This document shows, piece after piece, positions 42,670 through 51,826 of a DNA stretch of 64,000 nucleotides (position 1 is its first letter; each line of letters starts with the position of its first letter). A program made the position numbers and the translations under genes. The stretch spans positions 930,001 to 994,000 of the forward strand of contig NZ_LXKN01000018.1 of assembly GCF_001692325.1 (NCBI RefSeq). Reading direction: 5' to 3'. This DNA comes from Rhizobium sp. AC27/96 (GTDB taxonomy: Bacteria; Pseudomonadota; Alphaproteobacteria; Rhizobiales; Rhizobiaceae). The notes under the pieces are model-generated. The model saw only the letters and a program-made list of their open reading frames with translations, did not search any database and had not been told where the DNA came from.

Positions 42670-42780
42670 GATATATAATTTTGCCAACGGAACCGAAAGG
42701 CCTTGTTTCCACCCAAACCACACCCTTCAAAGCCGGCCTGCCCCACAGACGACCGGACATTCCAACATCACCTGCGTCGA

Positions 42781-43827
42781 TTATTGCGCCGGCTTATCTG
42801 CGAAGTGCGAGATTGCAAACTCGGCCACTCTCGCACCCGACTTCCTGGCATCGTCGAGCCAGAATGGAAAAATCTGCCATTGATGGATCATGCCGGGCCA
42901 GATCTCCAGGCTCACATTGCCTCCCGCCTGCTCCACCTTGTCCGCAAGACGCGTGCTGTCGTCGAGCAGTGCTTCTCGCGAGCCGACCTGTATGAGCAGC
43001 GGCGGAAATCCGCCGAAATTGGCATAGAGCGGTGATATATCGGGATCGACCGCGGAGTGACCACGCGCGAAGGCGTCTCGGATGACCGTCAGCTCGGCCT
43101 TGCCCATGAACGGATCACTGGCAGCGTTGGTAACCAGCGAAGCTGCCGTTGCCGCGAAATCGGTGACAGGACTCATGGCAATCACGGCCGCGGGAAGCGC
43201 GCCCCTCAGTCGAAGCTGGTTCAGAACGACCTCGATAGCCAGCGTCGCGCCCACGGACTCACCGGCGATCACTATATTTCCGGCCTTGTATCCCGACATC
43301 AAAAGCCAGCGATAGGCGGCAATTGCGTCGTCTGTCTGGGCTGAAAAGCCATAGTCCGGTGCGAGACGATAATCGATGATCAGCACGTCGGCTGATGCCG
43401 CCTTGGCGAGCGAGGAGGCGATGTTGCGATGCGTCCTCAGCGAGCCGCTGTAGAAGCCGCCGCCATGCAGATAGAGAATGGCCCGCCTGCCGATTGGATG
43501 ATGGAGCCTTGCCGGCCACATGAGATCGGCATCGACGCCATTGGCGTCGACACGGCGAATCTGCACCCGCGTCGCATCCGGCGTCGCCGCCATCAATGTC
43601 TCGAAATCGGCGCGACGGCGTAGCAGGTCCTTGTCGGACATGGCGCCGTTTTCGCGTATGACAGCGATCAATTTCTCGATCTGCTCGCTCGATGCCTTCG
43701 TCTGCGGCGGCAAACTGACCGCCTCGACTGCGAATGCCGACCCTAGCGGGAAAAAGCCGAAGGCTGTTGTAACGACCATCGCCATGACAAAGCGGAGCGT
43801 GCAGCGAAGTGACCGGAACTCGTTCAT
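42781..43827 (-). CDS. HSL-family alpha/beta hydrolase (esterase)
   Basis: 348 residues with a signal peptide-like N terminus (FVMAMVVTTAFGFFPLGSAFA). Motifs: LHGGGFYSGS (oxyanion HGGG), nucleophile in AGESVGATLA (family GDSAGG), Asp in GSREALLDD, His in WPGMIHQW. It is an acyl esterase or lipase-like enzyme, probably periplasmic. ATG 43827 has GAGGGAAAAGG upstream; a frame to 43848 begins with TTG. Confidence 0.87.
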   Translation of the reverse strand: MNEFRSLRCTLRFVMAMVVTTAFGFFPLGSAFAVEAVSLPPQTKASSEQIEKLIAVIRENGAMSDKDLLRRRADFETLMAATPDATRVQIRRVDANGVDADLMWPARLHHPIGRRAILYLHGGGFYSGSLRTHRNIASSLAKAASADVLIIDYRLAPDYGFSAQTDDAIAAYRWLLMSGYKAGNIVIAGESVGATLAIEVVLNQLRLRGALPAAVIAMSPVTDFAATAASLVTNAASDPFMGKAELTVIRDAFARGHSAVDPDISPLYANFGGFPPLLIQVGSREALLDDSTRLADKVEQAGGNVSLEIWPGMIHQWQIFPFWLDDARKSGARVAEFAISHFADKPAQ

Positions 43828-43957
43828 AAGATAAGCCTTTTCCCTCAAGGCCGAACAGGATGTCGCAACGCTACGGTCGCAGAAATGCGCTTTGAGTCAA
43901 GCAGAGCGGAGAACGGAATGGATGGCGGGCGACGGTCAAGCGGCGCATGCTTGGCCA

Positions 43958-44374
43958 TCAGCTATAATGCACGCCCTTGTACATGACATAGCCGACCGGA
44001 TGATGCGTGAAATGAAGAACAGGCAATATCGGATTGCTGTTATCGTCTGTGGGGTATGCAGAAGCGATCGGGATATATTCGCCCTGCAGCTCGATGGGCT
44101 CGCCCGCCTTCAGGTCGGGAATCTCGTGATCCAGCCCCTCATCGTCGCCAAAGCGAACAGCGACGAAAACGGTCTGCCCATTGATATCCTCATCGCCACC
44201 GTCGAACTTCAGCACCGCGCTGATTGTGACGGTAAAATGCTGATGGTTTGCCCCGTGGTGATTGTCCGGCGCCTCGAACACATGGGCTATGGTGCCCTGG
44301 ACGCGCGCCAGCGGCGCGCCCAACGAGTGCGAAAACCGGTGGTGGGGCAGGATCTTGGTCGCGCGATTGCTCAT
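43958..44374 (-). CDS. DUF3465-like protein
   Basis: 138 residues. The pattern HHGANHQHFTV...VFVAVRFG...IPDLKAGEPIELQGEY... VLHFTHHPVG resembles DUF3465 proteins (small OB-like domain with a final HWTHH motif). No signal peptide is seen from ATG 44374, chosen for GAGG five nt upstream; ATG 44377 and GTG 44380 are in frame just before. Function unknown. Confidence 0.6.
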   Translation of the reverse strand: MSNRATKILPHHRFSHSLGAPLARVQGTIAHVFEAPDNHHGANHQHFTVTISAVLKFDGGDEDINGQTVFVAVRFGDDEGLDHEIPDLKAGEPIELQGEYIPIASAYPTDDNSNPILPVLHFTHHPVGYVMYKGVHYS

Positions 44375-44478
44375 CATCACCTCGATGGAAATGCCGATGG
44401 GATCGGCTTTATGATCGACTGATTATCGATCTTCCATTGCAATGAGGAGACAGGCGGGATGTGCGAAATCCTGCAAGC

Positions 44479-45165
44479 TCAATCGGCCTGTCGCGCCGCC
44501 GCCAAACGAGCCATGATCGCCTCACGCGCCTTCCGCGAGCCGGCAAGGCGTGCCTTCGTCTTTGCCAAGACATCGGCGCTCGCCTCTTCCGGCAGACCGG
44601 AATGAAACGGCGGCTCAGGCGCATATTCGAGCGACAGCTGGATTGTTTCCGCCTCTTCTCGATCCCGTAGAGCCGCGACAATCGTCAGTCCGAAATCGAT
44701 GCCGGCGGTAACGCCACCCGCGGTGAAGATATTGCCATCCCGCACGACGCGTCCCGGCGTGGCGATAGCGCCGAAGCCCGAAAGAAAATCCCTGGCGTTC
44801 CAATGGGTCGTCGCCTTCTTACCCTTTAGCAGACCGGCTGCGCCAAGCACGAGAGCGCCGGTGCACACCGATGTCACGAAGCGTGCTTGCGCCGCCTGCT
44901 CGCGGATAAAGGTCAGAACCGTTTCGTCCTCCAGCAACGCATTGACGCCTGCGCCACCGGGCACGCAAATGACGTCGAGCTGCGGGCAATCGGCGAAGGT
45001 CGTCGTCGGCTGCAGCACCAGCTTCGTTGCCGAAATGACGGGCGATCGATCCTTCCAGACGAGATGAACTTCGGCATCCTCCATCGATGCGAATACCTCA
45101 TAGGGCGCGGTCAGATCGAGTTGCTGGACGCCTGGGAAGGCGAGCAGGCCGAAGCGAATGGTCAT
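44479..45165 (-). CDS. DJ-1/PfpI family protein (isonitrile hydratase-like)
   Basis: 228 residues. The nucleophile elbow is TSVCTGALVLGAAGLLKGKKATTHW, given here in parts: Cys in SVCTGA, then the downstream ATTHW typical of the InhA/isonitrile hydratase branch. ATG 45165 follows GGAG by 7 nt. It is divergent from a GlxA-type regulator that shares the DJ-1 fold; three direct repeats lie between them. Likely a small-molecule hydratase or glyoxalase-type enzyme controlled by that regulator. Confidence 0.85.
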   Translation of the reverse strand: MTIRFGLLAFPGVQQLDLTAPYEVFASMEDAEVHLVWKDRSPVISATKLVLQPTTTFADCPQLDVICVPGGAGVNALLEDETVLTFIREQAAQARFVTSVCTGALVLGAAGLLKGKKATTHWNARDFLSGFGAIATPGRVVRDGNIFTAGGVTAGIDFGLTIVAALRDREEAETIQLSLEYAPEPPFHSGLPEEASADVLAKTKARLAGSRKAREAIMARLAAARQAD

Positions 45166-45186
45166 GATGCGTCTCCAATGATTGAC

Positions 45187-45250
45187 TTTGCCAATCTTAT
45201 GCGAGAACAATTTGGCGCATTTGCCAATCAACCCTCATTTCTTGCCAATC
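45187..45250 (+). promoter_or_regulatory. Three direct repeats TTGCCAATC in the divergent promoter region
   Basis: TTGCCAATC starts at 45188, 45221 and 45242, spaced 33 and 21 bp, close to three and two helical turns, so all copies face the same side of the DNA. The last copy abuts the ATG of the GlxA-type regulator at 45251. This is the expected form of an AraC-family operator controlling both genes. Confidence 0.55.
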
Positions 45251-46201
45251 ATGCGCCGCATCGAGATACTCGCCTTTGAGAATGCCCAGCTGCTGGATAT
45301 CACCGGTCCGCTGCAGGTTTTCACTAGCGCCAATGAAACCGCGTCCAACAATGGCCTGCCGCAGCCCTACGAGGCCGTCGCCGTTGCGGCCGGCACACAA
45401 ACCAGGACCAGCTCGGGCCTTGTGCTGATGACGGAGCCGCTCGGCGATACCAGTGGCTCGCTCGACACTTTGCTGATCGCCGGCGGCTGGGGCGTCAACA
45501 AGGCTTGCGAAGATTTGGAGCTGGTCGAATGGATACGACGGCGATCAGCCAGCGCCCGGCGAACCGCCTCCGTCTGCAGCGGCGCCTTTCTGCTCGCCGA
45601 AGCCGGCCTTCTCGACGGACGACGGGCGGCAACTCACTGGAACCGCATCGAAGAGTTTTCGAAACGCTTCCCTCTGGTGAAGCTCGAACCTGATCCGATC
45701 TTCGTTCAGGACGGGCAGATCTGGAGCTCCGCCGGCGTCACCGCCGGCATCGATCTTGCCCTTGCGCTCGTCGAGGCGGATCTCGGGCGCAAGCTGGCGC
45801 TTTCGGTGGCGCGAGAACTCGTCGTCTTCCTGAAGCGACCAGGTGGCCAGGCGCAATTCAGCTCGGCGTTGCGCCTGCAGCAAAGCGACGAACGCTTTGA
45901 CCGTCTGCATGCCTGGATCATGGACAATCTGCGCGCCGACCTTTCCCTGCCCGTCCTTGCCGAGCAGGCGAATATGAGTGCACGCAGTTTCTCCCGTCAT
46001 TACGTGAAAGGCACGGGGCGCACACCGGCCAGAGCCGTGGAAGAGATTCGCATCGAAGCGGCGCGGCGCCTTCTCGAAGAAGGGTTAACAGTTCATCAAG
46101 CACGGACGCGCTGCGGTTTCGCATCGGAAGAGACCATGCGGCGCAACTTCATGCGGAAATTCGGTACGACCCCGCAGGCATTTCGCGATCATTTCGGCTA
46201 G
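45251..46201 (+). CDS. GlxA-type AraC family regulator with DJ-1 domain
   Basis: 316 residues. N-terminal DJ-1/PfpI-like sensor (MRRIEILAFENAQLLDITGP; SVCSGAFLLAEAGLLDGRRA) and C-terminal AraC HTH pair (LSLPVLAEQANMSARSFSRH; LTVHQARTRCGFASEETMRR). It probably regulates the divergent DJ-1 enzyme. There is no ribosome site before ATG 45251, where an operator repeat ends, so the mRNA may be leaderless. Confidence 0.9.
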   Translation: MRRIEILAFENAQLLDITGPLQVFTSANETASNNGLPQPYEAVAVAAGTQTRTSSGLVLMTEPLGDTSGSLDTLLIAGGWGVNKACEDLELVEWIRRRSASARRTASVCSGAFLLAEAGLLDGRRAATHWNRIEEFSKRFPLVKLEPDPIFVQDGQIWSSAGVTAGIDLALALVEADLGRKLALSVARELVVFLKRPGGQAQFSSALRLQQSDERFDRLHAWIMDNLRADLSLPVLAEQANMSARSFSRHYVKGTGRTPARAVEEIRIEAARRLLEEGLTVHQARTRCGFASEETMRRNFMRKFGTTPQAFRDHFG

Positions 46202-46298
46202 GCAGCCGCCAGCCGATGATGAACGCAAAATCGCCATCAACCCGGCAATAGTCATCTGACGATCCCGCCGCAAACACCCATTACAGGTCAGGTGTCAA

Positions 46299-47354
46299 AT
46301 GTCTCGCTTCGATGCCATCCTCCGAAAATCCGCTGTCGTGGCCATGTCTCTCCTGTTGGCTGATGTCGCCCAGGCGCAAACCGCCGACCTGCGAAGCCCA
46401 TGGGACACGCCTGTCTCCGTGCAAAAGAACGAGCCATTCACGTGCCCCACGCCACCCAATCTGCCGACGTCTATCAAGGCGGCGGATTATTACAGCGACG
46501 CGGCGCATTCGATCGTCGATCCCGTGCGCAAGAAGGCCTATGACGAGGCGACCGGCAGCCTGCGTGCGGCAATGCGAACCGTCAATGCCATGGCCGACCG
46601 CTATCGAGCCGGAGACGGTGAAGCCAGCGCGACCTGCGCCGCACATTTCCTCGACAGCTTTGCCACCAGCGGCGCGCTGACCGGCGCCACGACGACGAAC
46701 CAGGCAGTCTATGTGCAGGGTTGGGTGCTTGGCTCCTTCGCGGTCACCTGGCTCAAGATCCGCTCCGATACCAGCATCCCGTCAGATCAAGGCTCGCGGA
46801 TAGCGGGATGGCTCGCCGACGTCGCATCGCATAACATCACCTACTACCAACAGCGAGACGATAAGAGCGATGGCCGCAACAATCATCGCTACTGGGCCGG
46901 GTTTGCCGCCATGGCTGCGGGCATTGCGGCAAACCGAAAGGATCTTTTCGATTAGGGCGTCGGCAGCTTCAAGATCGGCGCGAGCCAGATCCAGCCGAAT
47001 GGAACCCTGCCACTGGAAATGGTGCGGCGATCCAGAGCGCTCCACTATCACATTTTCGCCGCCGCTCCTCTCGTGACAATAGCGGAATTGGCCTCCGCCA
47101 ATGGTATCGATCTCTACGCGGCCGATGACAATGCCTTGCCTCGTCTCGTTCGGGCAGTCGTTGCCGGGATTGACGACCCCTCCTCCTTTGCGGCTGCAGC
47201 CGGTGCTCAACAAGTAAAAATGCACCTTCAGGCGGACGACATCGCCTGGGCAGTCCCCTTTGAGCGCCGCTTTCCAACCCCTGCGCTTGATGCGCTGCTG
47301 AAGAAGCTGCCATCACGCAGCATGCCTTATCTCGGCGGCCTGCCGCCGAACTAA
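46299..47354 (+). pseudogene. Alginate lyase family gene (PL5/AlgL-like) interrupted by one in-frame amber codon
   Basis: The frame is 352 codons, the normal length for AlgL-type lyases, but codon 219 is TAG (46953-46955). Reading through, the sequence continues in the same frame with full similarity: ...NRKDLFD-stop-GVGSFKIGASQIQPNGTLPL..., where relatives have Trp (TGG). Both halves hold active-site motifs: NNHRYWAGFA before the stop, RSRALHYHIFAAAPLVTIAE after. A signal peptide (residues 1-27, ending ADVAQAQ) marks it as periplasmic. The product as read would be a truncated 218-residue protein without the second half of the active site. Confidence 0.8.
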
Positions 47355-47454
47355 TGGCAATGATCGATCGGCACGATCGTGTTTGATCTTTTCCTCGTCA
47401 TGCGAGCCGCTTAAGGTCAGGCAAATCAGGAATGCACAAGGGGCAGCAGACGCA

Positions 47455-48366
47455 ATGACATCACATCGCTTCGTTCCAAACACCTACCACAACGTCATCG
47501 GCTCATTGCCTCCAGCCCTGCATATTGCCGATGGCGATACCGTCATTACCGAAACGCTCGATGCGGCCGGCTATGACAAGCACGATATCAACCGCATCTC
47601 GGGCCCCAATCCGATGAACGGCCCGATCTTCGTCGAAGGGGCGGAACCGGGCGATTCCCTCAAGGTCGAAATTCTGACCATGGTGCCGACACGCGATACG
47701 GGATTCACCCGCAGCGTCGTTGCCGGCAATGTCGTCGATCCGCGTGATGTACGAGCCCTGCCGGAGAGCAGGAAGGTGATCTGGCAAATCGATCGTCAGG
47801 CTCTGACGACCAGGCTTGCGGAACCGGTCGCCGGCCTTGAGGCATTCACCCTGCCGCTCTCGCCGATGATCGGCTGCTTTGGGGTGGCGCCTTCGCTCGG
47901 CCAGGCGATCTCGACCGCCACCAGCGGCGAGTTCGGCGGCAATATGGATTACCGGCTGCTCGGACCGGGCACGACCGTCTGGTTCCCGGTATCGGCGCCG
48001 GGCGCCCTTTTCTTCCTCGGCGATTGCCATGCGGTGCAGGGAGACGGCGAGATCGTCGGCACGGGGATCGAGACCACCTTCGAGGTGACGGTGCGGCTGA
48101 GCGTGGAGAAGAGGAAGACGATCATCTGGCCGCGCGGCGAAACGGCCGACGACATCTTCACCATCGGCAACGCTCGGCCACTCGACCAGGCACTACAGCA
48201 TGCCACGAGCGAAATGCTGCGCTGGCTCGACTCTGATTATGGTCTCGACAAGACCGCTGCCAGCCACCTGCTCGGTCAGGTCGTTCGGTACGATGTCGGC
48301 AATGTCTTCGATCCGGCCTACACCATGGCGTGCCGGGTTTCGAAATCCTGGTTGAAGCGGCGCTAG
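47455..48366 (+). CDS. Acetamidase/formamidase family protein
   Basis: 303 residues of the FmdA/AmdA family: GPNPMNGPIFVEGAEPGDSL, SPMIGCFGVAPSLGQ, GGNMDYRLLGPGTTVWFPV, GALFFLGDCHAVQGDGE are the conserved blocks. It hydrolyses short amides to acid and ammonia. ATG 47455 follows AAGGGG at 11 nt. No amide transporter lies next to it. Confidence 0.9.
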   Translation: MTSHRFVPNTYHNVIGSLPPALHIADGDTVITETLDAAGYDKHDINRISGPNPMNGPIFVEGAEPGDSLKVEILTMVPTRDTGFTRSVVAGNVVDPRDVRALPESRKVIWQIDRQALTTRLAEPVAGLEAFTLPLSPMIGCFGVAPSLGQAISTATSGEFGGNMDYRLLGPGTTVWFPVSAPGALFFLGDCHAVQGDGEIVGTGIETTFEVTVRLSVEKRKTIIWPRGETADDIFTIGNARPLDQALQHATSEMLRWLDSDYGLDKTAASHLLGQVVRYDVGNVFDPAYTMACRVSKSWLKRR

Positions 48367-48375
48367 AGCCCGGCG

Positions 48376-50118
48376 TCAGCCAGCATCCTGCGCCTCGTCG
48401 CGCCGTTGGCGCGACACGTTGCTTTCCTGCCGTTCCCGCGCCATGCGGCTGACGGCTGCGCGCAATTGCGGATGCCGTGACATGAACAGGTTAAAATCGC
48501 GGCGTTCCAGCACGAAGAGCTGACAGAAATCGACGGCAACGACGTCTGCGGTGCGGCGCGCGCCCGTCAATAGAGCCATTTCGCCGAAGAAGGCACCCGC
48601 GCCGAGCGGGATCTCGTCCTCCTCAAGCTGCACTTCCACGGCGCCGGAGGCGATGAAGAACATGCTGTCGCCACGGTCGCCGGTGCGGATGACGCGGTCG
48701 CCCGGAGAAGCCGATCTCGGCCGGAAAAGCAGCAGAAGCTCTTCATGCGCATTGTCATCCAGCTCGGCAAACATCGGAAAAGTTTCGATCAGCTGCTCGA
48801 TCTCGAGATGATGCTGCTGATCCCTTTCCTCACGCTGCTTGCTGATAATGGTCAGCTCACGGCGCAGCCCATCCTGCTTTGCCATGCCATATTTGTTGGC
48901 CAGCGATGGCCACCGCGCGAACGTCCAATTCTCGATTTTCTCGACCGCGAAGAAGGCTAGCGGATTGAGCGTGATCGACAGAATCGCACCTGCGAGAATG
49001 AGATCCTGCCCCTCTCGCGATAACAGGCCGAGCGAAACACCAAGCCCGGCCAGAATGAAGGAAAATTCGCCGATCTGCGCCAGACCGGCCGCAACCGCAA
49101 ATCCCATGCTGGCCGGATAACGCAGCAGCAACACCACACCGAAAGCGATCAACGACTTGCCGAGCATGATGAGCGCGAGCACACCCCCAACCATCAATGG
49201 TTCGCGCACCAGCACCGACGGATCGAACAGCATGCCGACGGAGACGAAAAACAGCACGGAAAAAGCGTTCTGCAACGGCAGGGAATCGGCCGCCGCCCTA
49301 TGACTGAGATGCGATTCACTCATCACGAGCCCGGCAAAGAAAGCTCCTAGCGCGAAGGAAACGCCGAAGATCTCCGCCGCCCCGAAGGCGATGCCAAGCG
49401 CGATCGCCAAAACCGAAAGCGTGAAGAGCTCACGCGAGCCCGTTCGGGCAACGGATGTCAGCAGCCAGGGGACGATGCGCGGACCAATGAAGATCGCGAC
49501 AAGAGCAAAGGCTGCCACCTTGACCAGTGTCATGCCGATCGTCAGCCAGATCGCACCGGATGCCGCATGCTCGCCGGCATCCGTGTGGCCGCCCATGACA
49601 CCGGCAAAGGCCGGCAGCAGCACGAGCGCCAGCACCATGACCAGATCTTCGACGATGAGCCAGCCAACGGCGACGCGGCCATTCGTCGAACTCACCAGAT
49701 TGCGCTCCTCCAGCGCTTTCAGCAGCACGACCGTACTGGCGACGGCAAGGCTCAATCCCAGCACCACGCCGGCACCGACGCCCCAGCCCCAGAGGGAGGC
49801 CAAGCCGATGCCCAACAGCGTGGCTATCAGGATCTGGCCGATGGCGCCGGGAATGGCGACACCGCGCACCGCGAGCAGATCGGCCGCCGAAAAATGCAAG
49901 CCGACCCCGAACATCAGCAGGATGACGCCGATCTCGGCCAATTGCGATGCGAGCGAAACATCGGCGACAAAGCCTGGCGTCGACGAGCCGATGATCACGC
50001 CTGCAACCAGATAGCCAACCAATGGCGGCAGGTGCAGCCTGTCGGCCAGATAGCCGAAAACAGCCGCGAATACGAAGCCAGCGGCAATCAATGCAATCAA
50101 TGCAACGTCGTGCGGCAC
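48376..50118 (-). CDS. CPA2 cation:proton antiporter with C-terminal cyclic-nucleotide-binding domain
   Basis: 580 residues. About 12 membrane segments over residues 5-400 (Na/H exchanger family; GYLADRLHLPPLVGYLVAGVIIG, LSLAVASTVVLLKALEERN). Residues about 440-560 form a cNMP-binding domain with the phosphate cassette FGEMALLTGARRTADV, keeping the Glu and Arg of functional sites. KefB/YbaL-type relatives have an RCK/TrkA-N domain there instead. GTG 50118 is the start, with AAGGA 5 nt upstream. Probable K+ or Na+ efflux gated by a nucleotide. Confidence 0.88.
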   Translation of the reverse strand: MPHDVALIALIAAGFVFAAVFGYLADRLHLPPLVGYLVAGVIIGSSTPGFVADVSLASQLAEIGVILLMFGVGLHFSAADLLAVRGVAIPGAIGQILIATLLGIGLASLWGWGVGAGVVLGLSLAVASTVVLLKALEERNLVSSTNGRVAVGWLIVEDLVMVLALVLLPAFAGVMGGHTDAGEHAASGAIWLTIGMTLVKVAAFALVAIFIGPRIVPWLLTSVARTGSRELFTLSVLAIALGIAFGAAEIFGVSFALGAFFAGLVMSESHLSHRAAADSLPLQNAFSVLFFVSVGMLFDPSVLVREPLMVGGVLALIMLGKSLIAFGVVLLLRYPASMGFAVAAGLAQIGEFSFILAGLGVSLGLLSREGQDLILAGAILSITLNPLAFFAVEKIENWTFARWPSLANKYGMAKQDGLRRELTIISKQREERDQQHHLEIEQLIETFPMFAELDDNAHEELLLLFRPRSASPGDRVIRTGDRGDSMFFIASGAVEVQLEEDEIPLGAGAFFGEMALLTGARRTADVVAVDFCQLFVLERRDFNLFMSRHPQLRAAVSRMARERQESNVSRQRRDEAQDAG

Positions 50119-50315
50119 GGCAGTCCTTCCCGTTTCACGGCGTTAAGCCCGTTTCTCTTTGTTTCAGGCTACCTAAAGCATTTTCGCTCTGCTTCGAATA
50201 GCGAAAGTGCTCTGCCGCTTTGTTTTTACGCATTCCGGACGGAAACGGCTGCGCACTTTTCCTGGAAAGGCTTGCATCGCTTCTGCCGGGCCGTCTACGG
50301 GATCGTGCAAAATGG

Positions 50316-50345
50316 AAGAAAACGCCGCCTCGCGCCAGCAAGGCG
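50316..50345 (-). terminator. Terminator of the polyol dehydrogenase gene
   Basis: On the reverse strand CGCCT pairs with AGGCG around a 10-nt loop, followed by GCGTTTTCTT, about 15 bp past the stop codon at 50361. Confidence 0.5.
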
Positions 50346-50360
50346 ACGTCGATAGATATC

Positions 50361-51407
50361 TTACTGATCGAGAACGATCTGCAGCTTTACATCCGTGGGC
50401 CGTGCTTCGACGGCGCGATCGAAGGCCTTGACGGACTCCTCGAACGCGAAGGTCTCCGAGATCAACGGCTTCAGATCGACGCGACCCGAGGCAATCAGCG
50501 CAATGGAGCGTTCATACTGGTGGGCATAGCGGAACACCGTCTCGATGCGGATTTCCTTGGTCGATGCCGTCGAAACATCGAAGCCGACCGGATTGACCGG
50601 CAGGCCGACGGCAACGACGGCGCCACCCGGGCGCGGCAGCGCCATGAGAGTTTCCCAGGCCTTGGGCGAGCCCGAGCATTCGAAGACGACATCCGCACCC
50701 CAGCCATCCGTCAGGCGATTGATCTCCTCGACCAGGTTCTTCTCGCGAATATTGACCGGAACGACGCCCTGATATTGGGCGGCGATATCGAGCTTCGGCT
50801 GAGCAAGGTCGGCAACGACCGCCCGCGCGCAACCACCGGCAAGCGCTGCGATCGCCACCATAATGCCGATCGGGCCGGCGCCGAGGACGACAGCCGTGTC
50901 GCCCGGGGTGATGCGCGCCTTGGTCGCCGCCTGCATGCCGACAGCAAAGGGCTCGATCATCGCTCCCTCGGCAAAGCTGACATTGTCAGGCAGCTTGAAG
51001 GTATAGTTGGCCGGATGAACCACGAAGGGCGTCAACACACCATGGATCGGCGGCGTGGCCCAGAAGGTGACGGCGGGATCGACATTGTACAGGCCGAGGC
51101 GGCTGGCCTTGGAATTCGCATCGGGAATGCCAGGCTCCATGCAGACACGATCGCCGACCTTCAGATGCGTGACACCCGCACCGAGTTCGACCACCGTACC
51201 CGCCGCTTCATGTCCGAGCACCATCGGCTCGTTGACGATGAAGGGGCCGATCTTGCCGTGCGTGTAATAATGCACGTCGGAGCCGCAGACACCGACCGTA
51301 TGGATCTTGATCTTCACCTCGCCCGGCCCGACCTCCTGCGGCAGATCGATATCGCGGATCGCCAGCTCATGCTGACGCTCCAACACCAGGGCACGCACCT
51401 TGCTCAT
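50361..51407 (-). CDS. Medium-chain Zn-dependent polyol (xylitol/sorbitol) dehydrogenase
   Basis: 348 residues. Catalytic zinc ligands: Cys in GVCGSDVHYY, His-Glu in GHEAAGTV, Glu in MIEPFAVG. Rossmann motif VLGAGPIGIM. The structural-zinc lobe (MEPGIPDANSKASRLGLYN) lacks the four cysteines, as in sorbitol/xylitol dehydrogenases. It oxidises a polyol to the ketose with NAD+. GAGGAAG precedes ATG 51407. No sugar-alcohol transporter is adjacent. Confidence 0.9.
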   Translation of the reverse strand: MSKVRALVLERQHELAIRDIDLPQEVGPGEVKIKIHTVGVCGSDVHYYTHGKIGPFIVNEPMVLGHEAAGTVVELGAGVTHLKVGDRVCMEPGIPDANSKASRLGLYNVDPAVTFWATPPIHGVLTPFVVHPANYTFKLPDNVSFAEGAMIEPFAVGMQAATKARITPGDTAVVLGAGPIGIMVAIAALAGGCARAVVADLAQPKLDIAAQYQGVVPVNIREKNLVEEINRLTDGWGADVVFECSGSPKAWETLMALPRPGGAVVAVGLPVNPVGFDVSTASTKEIRIETVFRYAHQYERSIALIASGRVDLKPLISETFAFEESVKAFDRAVEARPTDVKLQIVLDQ

Positions 51408-51664
51408 CTCGTTCTTCCTCTTTTCAAAGCAACCAGTAGTTCCGACACCGCGGAAACGAATGTTTCACCCGTTATATCGCCAGGGTGGGTATCGCAGAAT
51501 AACCTTTGCACGGATGCAAGCTCAGTCACTCAACGGATGTAGCAAAACAATCCAACACCTGAGAGTATTAGAAAAATCTAATTATTTAACATCCTATTGC
51601 CAATATTGACTGGAGTTCCATTTCTTGCCTTTCTAATAATCGAGGAAAAAAGGGAGGGCTCATT

Positions 51665-51805
51665 ATGGCAGTATACGATTGGAGCGGGCACCGCGTCCGC
51701 CGGATGAAAGTGCTGCGCACCGCAAGCTTTGCGATGCTCTTGATTATCCTGATGGCCATACCGGCAATATTGTTGCACTATAATCTCATCCAATATCCGC
51801 ATTGA
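51665..51805 (+). CDS. Small membrane protein, 46 residues
   Basis: ATG 51665 follows GGGAGGG by 7 nt. The product has a basic N-terminal part (MAVYDWSGHRVRRMKVLRTA), one hydrophobic segment (FAMLLIILMAIPAILL) and a short tail (HYNLIQYPH). The topology is N-in single-span. It lies 21 bp from the end of the convergent MFS gene. Homology not known; support is the ribosome site plus membrane segment. Confidence 0.5.
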   Translation: MAVYDWSGHRVRRMKVLRTASFAMLLIILMAIPAILLHYNLIQYPH

Positions 51806-51826
51806 ACGAACCTGCAATACAGACCG

